Assembly (NCBI RefSeq): GCF_900188315.1 | Contig: NZ_LT897781.1 | Location: 1,364,001-1,428,000 of the forward strand | From: Marinobacter sp. es.042 | GTDB lineage: Bacteria; Pseudomonadota; Gammaproteobacteria; Pseudomonadales; Oleiphilaceae | Reading direction: 5' to 3' | DNA: 64,000 nucleotides | Shown: positions 1 to 7,520 of the stretch, in pieces | How the letters are laid out: each line of letters starts with the position of its first letter | Numbering within the stretch: the first letter of the stretch is position 1 | The notes under the pieces: model-generated | What the model saw: the letters and a program-made list of their open reading frames with translations, nothing else | What the model was told of the DNA's origin: nothing | The model's database searches: none | Translations under genes and position numbers: made by a program

Positions 1-188
1 GCGACAACGTCCCAGCCCCGTGCTGCAAGAGCGCTGGAATCGCGACCGCTGCCTGCGCCGACATCCAGAGCAAGGCCTGATTTATCGCCAAGGAAGGAGA
101 GCCAGTCTTGATGAACCTGTTCGAAGGTCAGGGACTGGTATTGGGTAAAGAAGTTTTGGGCGTTTTTGTTGTAGGGACCGTAACTCAT
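1..188 (-). CDS. class I SAM-dependent methyltransferase (5' part only)
   Basis: The first 62 codons of a gene that runs off the left edge. The start is the ATG at 188-186, which overlaps the stop of the upstream helicase gene in an ATGA junction, so the two are probably translationally coupled. Around residues 40-55 the stretch ALDVGAGSGRDSSAL is the glycine-rich SAM-binding motif I of class I methyltransferases, with an acidic residue before it and helix-forming residues after. The substrate cannot be told from this fragment: DNA, RNA, protein and small-molecule methyltransferases share the motif. Linkage to a helicase-nuclease makes a nucleic-acid or defence-related role possible, but that is inference. 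Confidence 0.75.
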   Translation of the reverse strand, partial: MSYGPYNKNAQNFFTQYQSLTFEQVHQDWLSFLGDKSGLALDVGAGSGRDSSALAARGWDVV

Positions 189-3100
189 GCCGCCGCCAGC
201 TTCGCTGCCTGCTGCCACATAAAGTTCGGCATCGGCGTTCGGAGTTTCCAGGTAATACTCATCGGCTGGGAACCGGTGTGAGACACGTAATCCACCTCAC
301 CATAATTCACAAACCCCATCGTGCGACCATATTCGTCTTTCGCCTGCTCTCTTACAAACAAGAACAACCGCTTGTTGATGGCTTGGTGTTGAATATAGTC
401 CTTCCCTTTACCACGGTCAGGCCGGGAACTGTTTTGCGACTGCCAGTGGAATAACTGCTCATTGATGGCGTAGTCGTGGTACATAGTGGTTGGGGAGAAC
501 TGCTTTTCGTTTTTGTCCAAGGTGACAAACAGCAGCTCAATATTTTGATCCTGAATGACATATACACCTTCCCTCGATGGTGGCTGATGCTCGAACGTCA
601 TCGCACCAAAGCCAACCAGAATCTGCTCTCGGGAATAGCGGGCGTGCAATCGTAGCGGGACTTCCCGCAACTCCGGCATCGCCGGCTGCTCGTGTTTGGT
701 TTTCGCCAATTTCCAGTCGAGCACGTCCACCAGCTCCTGTTCCAGCCCCAGCTTGCTGAGTCCTGCCAAGCCTTGTGTCAGCGAATCAAATTCCAGCTCT
801 GGCCCTGCTTTCTGCCAGAAGTCGTAATGGCACATGAGTGCCTGGCGACCTTTCGGGTCGTCACACCTAAACCCTGCCTGGCATAGCTTCTTAAGAAACA
901 GCAGGTACTGGTGATCGTCGCAGATCAAAATCCGATTGTGGATGGCCTTCTTCGCCAGTTTAAACGAGTCATCGGCTCTGTCTTCGTCTTTTGCCTTGCT
1001 CACCAACTCGGCCCAACTGCCCCGTTTGTAGAGTTCGTTCAGGTCGATGTGGGGGTGATGGGTTATGAAGTTCTTCAGCGTGAGTGGCTGAGTGGAATGC
1101 TGTGGGAACTGCCGAACAAGAGACACCAGCCGCTTCATGGTCAGCGTGGCTTGCCGGATGTTGCTCAGCACCATCTCCTGGGTTTTCTTGGTGAGCTCAA
1201 TTCGGCAACCCAGTGGTGCATGGGGAAAGCCCTGCTTCAGTTCTTCCGAAATTGAGCGTTCTGACTTACCCACCAGTGCCCGGAATTTATTGGCGAAATC
1301 ATATTCAGGCCGAGAATTACCAACAAAGTCCAAGACTGTGCAGCAATCTTTGTCGTCAGCAAGGCGTAAACCCCGACCCAGTTGCTGAAGGAAGATGGTC
1401 AGGCTTTCGGTTGGGCGCAGGAATAACAGGGTGTCGACTTCCGGAATATCGACGCCTTCGTTGAATATGTCGACCACACACAGCACGTTGATTTGCCCGG
1501 AGCGAATGGCTTGCTGCTTTTGTTGGCGTTCGTGGCTGTTGTCACTGGTGAGCACATCGGCCTTGATGCCGTGCAACAGGAGCTGCTCCACCATGAAGGT
1601 CGCGTGTTCACGGCTCACACAGAAAGCGAGAGCTTTCATGCTGGCTATATCGGTGACGATTTCCCGCAAGCTGCGCAGAATCTTTTTTACGCGATTCTGG
1701 TTGTGCGTATACAAATTCGTCAACTGAGCAATATCGTAACGCCCACGACTCCAAGGAATGGTGCGCAGGTCGGTGTCATCATCTATTCCAAAGTATTGGA
1801 AGGGGCAAAGGTGGCGGCGGTTGATCGCCTCCGGTAACCGGAGTTCGGCGGCAATCACGCCACCAAAGTCGCTGAGAATATCGCCGCCATCGTGTCGCTC
1901 CGGAGTCGCTGTTAGTCCCAGCAGTATTTCGGGCGAGAAGTGTTCCAATACCGCCCGATAACTCGATGCGGCGATGTGGTGCACTTCGTCGATTACGATA
2001 TAGTCGTAATAGCCTTCAGTGAGCTTTAGCTGATCCAGCTGGTTATTCAGAGTCTGAATCGAAACGAACAACTGCCGGTAGTGTTCCGGCAACTGGCCGC
2101 CTACCCAGAGTTCACCGAAAGCATTATTACGCAGCACGCCACGGTAAGCTTCCCGGGCTTGGCGCAGAATTTCCTCCCGGTGCGCCACAAACAGAAAGTG
2201 GGCGTTTGGTTTTGCTTTCAGAAAGCGCCGAAAATCAAACGCCGAGATCAGGGTCTTGCCAGTGCCAGTGGCGGCCACCACGAGGTTTCGCAAACGCTGG
2301 TGCACGTCCCGCTCAACAGAGAGTTGCTCTAGAATGTCTTTCTGATGCGGAAACGGCGTAATTTCGAAATAGTGGGAGGAGCCGTGAGCGTCCAACCCTT
2401 TTTGTTGTTTTAGTGCGCGGTTGAGCTTTTCGGTACTCTCAGCCCGGCCATCGAACCATTCAAAGTCTTCCGAAGCCCAATAGGTTTCAAAGGTGCTGAG
2501 CGATTTGTTGATGATGTGAGGGATTTCCTGAGCGGTGATCTTAAGATTCCACTCAAGGCCATTGGTCAGCGCCGATCGAGATAGGTTTGATGAACCGATG
2601 TAACCGGTGTGAAAACCCGTGTTCCGGAGGAACAAATAGCTCTTGGCGTGCAACCTTTCACGCTCGGTGTTGTAGCTCAACTTCACTTCGGTGTTCGGCA
2701 GGCTAGCCAGATACTCAACGGCTTTGGCATCCGTTGCCCCCATGTAAGAGGTGGTGATGATTTTCAGCTCTCGGCCACTCGCTGTGAAGGCTTCCAGTTC
2801 TTTCCGGAATATCCGAATTCCGGCCCATTTGATGAACGACACCAACCAGTAAATCCGGTCCGCTGACAAAATCTCGCGCTTTAGCTCTGACTCCAGTGAC
2901 AAGCCAGCATTACTGCCTGAAAATAACTCACTCTGTGTGAGTCCTGTGAGCGGGAAAATGTCTTCAACATACTGCTTCAGGTTCGCAGCAACTGGGTTTT
3001 TCAGCTCATAAAGGGCGGTGAGGATCTTTCCTTGGCTATCGAGCAGGTTCTCATCCAGGAACCCATCATCCTGCACCTGCCCCTTGAGCCACAGCAGCAA

Positions 3101-3313
3101 CTGATTCGATAACTCGATTTGCTCCTGAAGTCGGTTGTCGCCCGAAGGCACCGACCCAATAGCGAACTCCAGAATGTTAGTCAGGAATCGTGACAACCAT
3201 ACAGATGCTTCCACACTGCTAAGCTGGCGCTCACCTACGTAAAACTGTTTCCGGTCCAATCTGTTTTCTACGAGCCGGGTAATAAGCTGCTCGTAGATTC
3301 CGGTCTGCTGCAT
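185..3313 (-). CDS. PLD-like nuclease / SF2 DEAD-DEAH helicase / DUF3427 fusion protein
   Basis: A 1042-residue fusion. Residues about 120-285 form a phospholipase-D-like (HKD family) nuclease domain with HAKSYLF near 221 and GSSNLSRSAL near 240; the aspartate of the classical HxKx4D motif is replaced by leucine, which I recall as usual for this COG3886-like group. Residues about 320-500 are helicase lobe 1 with ATGTGKT near 349, DEVHH near 441 and LGLTATP; lobe 2 follows with QQLGRGLRL near 645. The C-terminal third fits DUF3427. The whole architecture is a known family, probably acting on branched or foreign DNA, but its exact role is not established. The gene is visibly less GC-rich than the chromosomal genes to its right, which suggests transfer. 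It overlaps the methyltransferase start by four bases. Confidence 0.88.
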   Translation of the reverse strand: MQQTGIYEQLITRLVENRLDRKQFYVGERQLSSVEASVWLSRFLTNILEFAIGSVPSGDNRLQEQIELSNQLLLWLKGQVQDDGFLDENLLDSQGKILTALYELKNPVAANLKQYVEDIFPLTGLTQSELFSGSNAGLSLESELKREILSADRIYWLVSFIKWAGIRIFRKELEAFTASGRELKIITTSYMGATDAKAVEYLASLPNTEVKLSYNTERERLHAKSYLFLRNTGFHTGYIGSSNLSRSALTNGLEWNLKITAQEIPHIINKSLSTFETYWASEDFEWFDGRAESTEKLNRALKQQKGLDAHGSSHYFEITPFPHQKDILEQLSVERDVHQRLRNLVVAATGTGKTLISAFDFRRFLKAKPNAHFLFVAHREEILRQAREAYRGVLRNNAFGELWVGGQLPEHYRQLFVSIQTLNNQLDQLKLTEGYYDYIVIDEVHHIAASSYRAVLEHFSPEILLGLTATPERHDGGDILSDFGGVIAAELRLPEAINRRHLCPFQYFGIDDDTDLRTIPWSRGRYDIAQLTNLYTHNQNRVKKILRSLREIVTDIASMKALAFCVSREHATFMVEQLLLHGIKADVLTSDNSHERQQKQQAIRSGQINVLCVVDIFNEGVDIPEVDTLLFLRPTESLTIFLQQLGRGLRLADDKDCCTVLDFVGNSRPEYDFANKFRALVGKSERSISEELKQGFPHAPLGCRIELTKKTQEMVLSNIRQATLTMKRLVSLVRQFPQHSTQPLTLKNFITHHPHIDLNELYKRGSWAELVSKAKDEDRADDSFKLAKKAIHNRILICDDHQYLLFLKKLCQAGFRCDDPKGRQALMCHYDFWQKAGPELEFDSLTQGLAGLSKLGLEQELVDVLDWKLAKTKHEQPAMPELREVPLRLHARYSREQILVGFGAMTFEHQPPSREGVYVIQDQNIELLFVTLDKNEKQFSPTTMYHDYAINEQLFHWQSQNSSRPDRGKGKDYIQHQAINKRLFLFVREQAKDEYGRTMGFVNYGEVDYVSHTGSQPMSITWKLRTPMPNFMWQQAAKLAAA

Positions 3314-3625
3314 CGTGTACGTCCCACATTGATGACTTCCAGAATAGCGGCGCTGTGGCCACCGGCATTCCTTATATCTCGCAATCTAACTAAATCCGGC
3401 AGAATGACGCTAACCCCTAACGTGTCGGATTTCCATGAGATCCGCGATCATCACGACAGGTTTTTTCTGACCATTGAGCCATTGCTATCGATTACGGTGT
3501 AGCCTTACATGACACCAGATAGATCGAGCGCTTGCACAATGTGGACGCACCGGACAGCCACAACCGAATATCCAGCTTGCCGGTCAGCCGTCCGTAATTT
3601 GCAAAGCACTGCTTGGCGTCGCTAC
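3314..3625. other. gap between helicase and SbcC-like gene
   Basis: About 310 bases with no gene I can defend. A 32-codon frame at 3404-3502 (+) starts with ATG but has no clear ribosome site and no recognisable family. The composition is mixed, as at a junction between acquired and native DNA. No inverted-repeat ends, direct repeats or tRNA fragments were seen. Confidence 0.5.
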
Positions 3626-6274
3626 TCATGCCTGTGCAACTGCATGAACCTTCAAGCTCTGGAGGTCAATAGGTGGTACACCAAGGTCGTTCCAGTTCCC
3701 TGGGTGGCAGGTAAACAGCAATATCTGATGCCGGCTGGCAGCATCAAACAGGATGCGTTTCATGTCTTCGAGGCGGTCGCTGTCACTGTGCACCAGGGTG
3801 TCGTCCAGTATCACCAGCGTCGGCTTGCCGGCTTCCCGCAGCAGATCGGCATAGGCCAGGCGGCTGATCAGGCCCATCTGTTCCCTGGCGCCAAAGCTCA
3901 GTTCGGTGATCTGTCCCAGTTCGCTGCCTCGGCTGAAGGTGCCGGGCCGCAGTTGTTCGTCGACTTCCAGGGAGGCTTCGGGGAAAAGCACCGATAGGTA
4001 GTGGTTGAGGTGCTTTTGAAGCGGTGCCTGCAGGCGGCGTGTGAGGGCCTGGCGTTTTTCCGTGAGGAGGGTCAGCAGCAGATCCAGCGCCTGGGCACGG
4101 CGGTGCAATTCCTGATAGCGGCGGTTGCATTGGTCGAGCTCCGCCTCTTTCTCGTTGAGCTGCTCTTCCAGCCCTTCCGCACCCCAGGCTTCCAGCCTGA
4201 CTTTGATATCCCTGAGCTCACGCCCGCGGTTTTCCTGGGTCTGGCGCAGGTGATTGGCTGCGCTCTGGTAGCGTTCGATGTCCTGTTTGAGAAAGTCCGG
4301 GCGGGCTTCGCGGATTTCCCGTTCGCGGCGTTCGAGGCTGGCTTGCAGTTCGGTCTGTTGTTTTTCGATGTTCGCCAGATCGGTGGTTATCTGGCTAAGT
4401 TGCTGCTGCCGTTCCGGGCTCTTTTCCTCATCCGCCAACCGCTGCCATTCGGTTTTGGCGTTGTCCCGGGCCTGTTTCAGTGCCGACAGCGTTGCCTGGT
4501 GCTCACGCTCATCGGATTCGGCCTTATCCAGCGCAGTGCCGGCCTGAACGAAAGCAGCCTCGGCTTCTTCCAGGGCGGGTACGTTCTCTTTCTGGTCCGG
4601 CTCTGGCGTGGCCTGCAACTGGCTTCTGGCTTTCTCCAGTTCGCTTTCCGCCTCGCTATGTTCAGAGACAAGTTGCTCAATGCCCGCCGGTGCCACGGAC
4701 TTCAGCAAATCTTCGGCATGCTTCAGGGTTCTTCCGGCACTTTCAAAGACTGAGAGGCGGTCCTCTGCCTGTTCCACCGATGTCACACCCAGGGTCTTCC
4801 GCTGTTCTGCAAAGCTGTCTTCGAGGGCTTTGAGTTTCCTGCGGGTGCTGGCCAGTTCTTCGCCACCGGGCGTTATGCCCAGGGTACCCACGCCGGGGAT
4901 AACCAGGGTGGATTCTTCCAGAAGCTGCTGCTCGCCTCGTCCGGTCAGCAGCTCGTTGTTTAGCGTTAATGACGCGCTGGCTTCCAGCTTCCAGTTCAAT
5001 CGGGTGGCGATGGTTCGTGAACGGATGGTTTCTTCGTTCAGCTGGTTCGCGGTCGTTTTCAGGTTTTTGACCGCGGCGGAATCTATGCGGTTGTCTCTGG
5101 CCTGCTGCCGGGCCTGCTCCAGCTGCTGGTGGTAGTCCTTGGCTTTGGCAAGGTTCTGGGTCAGCACCTGTTTGTGCTGCTCAAGCCGTCGGACATCCTG
5201 CTCAAGGCGTTCTCGGGTTTGCAGCAAGCCGGCAAGCTTGCGTTGCTTTTCGGCCTGCTCGTAGGCGGTTCTGGCTTCTTGCAAACGGCCTGCAATCATC
5301 GGGGTTTGCGCTTGTGCAGTGGCGAGGTCTCGCTCCGCACGGTCCAGTTCGGCTTTTCGGCCCTCAAGCTGACGACTCAGCCCTTCAAGATGTTCTTTGT
5401 TCTGCTGCAGCAGTCGGTGGTTTTGCTGCAGCTGGGCAAGCGTGGCTTTTTCCTGGTTTTGCTGCTGCTCCAGGCGCTCTACTTGCTGGTAGCGCGTGCG
5501 GGCTTCCTCCAGCTGGCGCTGGGCCTCTTCCCAGGGGCGCTCGGCCTCCGCCTGATCATAGTCCTGAGCGAGTTTGCCAAGTCGGTCGACCTGTTCCTGG
5601 TATTTATGCACCCGCTCCTTCAGTTCTTCGATTTCAAGTTCATACTGCGCGCGGTCTTTTTCCAGTTTTTGATAGTCGCCCCGGGGTTTACCGGTGCCGG
5701 TCAGCAGGGTGTCCCGCTGGCTGCGGACGGTCTCGATGAGGTCATCGCCGCCGGAGCTGGCCACTTCGCCCACCATGGAGTTCAGGGCGGACTTCAAATG
5801 ATCCCCGGCATGCTCTATGGCCTGCTCGATGTCCTGCCCGGTGCCCTGCTCCACCCACAGCAATCCCGGTATGCCCCAGTGTTCGGCTTTGCTGGCGCCG
5901 CGCTTCGGGTACTGGTAGCCCAGCAATTCGGCCAGCTTTTCTTCCGCGTCGTCTTCACTGTAGGTTTCGTTGCCGACTTTCAGGTCACAGCGTTTACGCT
6001 GCAGGAAGCTCTTGGTGAGATGCCAGGTGCGGTTGTCGTGCTCGAAATCCAGTTCAATGGTGGGCGCCGCGGCGGAGTCGCCCCAGGGGCGCAGGTCGTC
6101 CACGGCGGTTGAGCGATAGCGCTCGAAAAAGGCCGCCCGGATTGATCGCACCAAGGTGCTTTTTCCGGACTCATTGGGGCCGTGAATCAGGTTGAGGCCG
6201 GGTTGCAGGTTGTCCAGAACAAAGGGTTTGCGGAACTGGCGGAGCTGCTCAATGCGCATTCTCTGCAGTTTCAT
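3626..6274 (-). CDS. SbcC/YhaN-like AAA ATPase of a DNA repair exonuclease complex
   Basis: An 882-residue ATPase with the split ABC-type head of SMC/Rad50/SbcC proteins. The N-terminal lobe carries the Walker A motif GPNESGKST at residues 32-40. A long, Gln/Glu/Arg/Leu-rich coiled coil fills about 190-750. The C-terminal lobe has an LSFGAREQMG signature and the Walker B stretch TLVILDDTLVHSDSDRL. No CxxC zinc hook is present in the coiled coil, which places it closer to YhaN-type proteins than to true SbcC or Rad50. Its start overlaps the stop of the upstream nuclease gene by four bases (ATGA, 6271-6274). It likely works with that nuclease on DNA ends or hairpins. The family is clear; the exact subfamily is inferred. 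Confidence 0.88.
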   Translation of the reverse strand: MKLQRMRIEQLRQFRKPFVLDNLQPGLNLIHGPNESGKSTLVRSIRAAFFERYRSTAVDDLRPWGDSAAAPTIELDFEHDNRTWHLTKSFLQRKRCDLKVGNETYSEDDAEEKLAELLGYQYPKRGASKAEHWGIPGLLWVEQGTGQDIEQAIEHAGDHLKSALNSMVGEVASSGGDDLIETVRSQRDTLLTGTGKPRGDYQKLEKDRAQYELEIEELKERVHKYQEQVDRLGKLAQDYDQAEAERPWEEAQRQLEEARTRYQQVERLEQQQNQEKATLAQLQQNHRLLQQNKEHLEGLSRQLEGRKAELDRAERDLATAQAQTPMIAGRLQEARTAYEQAEKQRKLAGLLQTRERLEQDVRRLEQHKQVLTQNLAKAKDYHQQLEQARQQARDNRIDSAAVKNLKTTANQLNEETIRSRTIATRLNWKLEASASLTLNNELLTGRGEQQLLEESTLVIPGVGTLGITPGGEELASTRRKLKALEDSFAEQRKTLGVTSVEQAEDRLSVFESAGRTLKHAEDLLKSVAPAGIEQLVSEHSEAESELEKARSQLQATPEPDQKENVPALEEAEAAFVQAGTALDKAESDEREHQATLSALKQARDNAKTEWQRLADEEKSPERQQQLSQITTDLANIEKQQTELQASLERREREIREARPDFLKQDIERYQSAANHLRQTQENRGRELRDIKVRLEAWGAEGLEEQLNEKEAELDQCNRRYQELHRRAQALDLLLTLLTEKRQALTRRLQAPLQKHLNHYLSVLFPEASLEVDEQLRPGTFSRGSELGQITELSFGAREQMGLISRLAYADLLREAGKPTLVILDDTLVHSDSDRLEDMKRILFDAASRHQILLFTCHPGNWNDLGVPPIDLQSLKVHAVAQA

Positions 6275-7395
6275 TGGCTGGCCTCCTGTTCCCGCTCTCT
6301 GAGCAGTCCTGCCAGAATGGCCAGCGCGTCCCGCGCGGCGTCATCCTGCGCGCCCTCTTGTTGACGCTCGCGCAGGCTCTCGACGACTTCGCCCACGTAG
6401 CCGTCCGCCTTCAGGGCTGCGATGTCCTCATCGGTCGGCGCGAGCTGAAGTCCACTCCGTTCGCATCGCAGGCTGCGGAATCGGGCTTCGGCCACCGAGA
6501 GCGCTTTCAGTAGCGTTTCTTCCCCGGCGAGGGTTATCGAACCCTCAAGCCGCAGATCAACAACGGCGGATTCGGGCAAGGCGTTCAACCGCTCCAGCAG
6601 TTGGTCCAGATCGGACTGCACCGCCAGGGTTTCCCGCCACTGGTGCCATTGATACCGACCGGTGGGTACTCGGGTTACCGTCGGCGTTGCCCCTGCCTCG
6701 GGCACTTCAACGATCAGGGCGTTGCCGGCTTCGTTATTCCGAAAGCGTTCCGGCTCGGGGGTGCCGCTGTACCAGGTGCGCTCATCGATCTGTTTGGTGC
6801 CGTGCCAGTCGCCCAGGGCGAGGTAATCAAGCCGGCTGGCCTCGGCACGGTTTGGCGCGATGGGGTTGGTGGAATCAATCTCGTCCGGCAGCAGGCCCTG
6901 GACGCTCCCGTGAGCCAGGCCGATTCGGAGGAAGCCTTCCGGTGACTCGTAGCCGCCGAACGGCTCGGTCAGATCACCGTAGGTATGCCGCTGGGTCAGC
7001 GGTGCGCATAGGATGCTGAGGCTCTGCTGCTCCAGATTGATAACGCCAGGCTGCAGCGCCAGTTGTACGTTCTCAGGTACTGCACCCAGGCGCTGGGCTC
7101 GCGTCCATACGCTCTCTGCCAGTGCGGCGTCGTGGTTGCCGGGCAGCATGACCCAGGGGCCAGCGAACGCCTTTGTGGCATTGAAGACCCGCCGGATCGT
7201 GCGATCGGACACCGTCTGGGCATCAAACACATCACCGGCCACAAGAACGGCATCGCACTGATGTTCATTGGCCAGCTGTGCGAGCGTTTCGATGGCCTCA
7301 AACCGGGCCTCGACCAGGGCTGCACCGTCTTCGGTTTCAAAACGGGTAAACGCCCGGCCCATCTGCCAGTCTGCCGTGTGCAAAAACTTTGGCAT
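6271..7395 (-). CDS. SbcD/YhaO-like DNA repair metallo-exonuclease
   Basis: A 374-residue calcineurin-like phosphoesterase of the Mre11/SbcD group, partner of the ATPase downstream. The start is the ATG at 7395-7393 (protein begins MPKFLHTADW), preceded at good distance by AGGTAG; a longer frame extends 17 codons upstream but is not family-like. Motifs in order: HTADWQMGR, VAGDVFDA, LPGNHDAA and LAHGSVQG, which form a two-metal site. In motif I the DxH of SbcD and Mre11 reads DxQ (Trp-Gln after Asp), so one metal ligand differs from the textbook enzyme. This may be normal for the subfamily. Co-translation with the ATPase supports an SbcCD-type complex. Confidence 0.88.
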   Translation of the reverse strand: MPKFLHTADWQMGRAFTRFETEDGAALVEARFEAIETLAQLANEHQCDAVLVAGDVFDAQTVSDRTIRRVFNATKAFAGPWVMLPGNHDAALAESVWTRAQRLGAVPENVQLALQPGVINLEQQSLSILCAPLTQRHTYGDLTEPFGGYESPEGFLRIGLAHGSVQGLLPDEIDSTNPIAPNRAEASRLDYLALGDWHGTKQIDERTWYSGTPEPERFRNNEAGNALIVEVPEAGATPTVTRVPTGRYQWHQWRETLAVQSDLDQLLERLNALPESAVVDLRLEGSITLAGEETLLKALSVAEARFRSLRCERSGLQLAPTDEDIAALKADGYVGEVVESLRERQQEGAQDDAARDALAILAGLLREREQEASQ

Positions 7396-7520
7396 TTTAT
7401 CTACCTGAGAATTCGGGGAATTTTGGCGCCATTCTAGACCAACCAATAATACTTTACAGACGCGAGGCGGTAATGCGCGTCGTTCTGAACAAGCTTGGCT
7501 ATCCCAGCACTAGCCCGGCA
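7396..7520. other. short gap between nuclease and formate dehydrogenase
   Basis: No gene is seen. A short inverted repeat (CCCGGC, loop, GCCGGG) at about 7512-7528 overlaps the end of the formate dehydrogenase gene but has no T tract on either strand, so it is not called a terminator. Confidence 0.5.

Noticed and set aside
3404..3502. A 32-codon frame in the gap before the SbcC-like gene
   Set aside because: No ribosome site, no family, and too short for a secure call.
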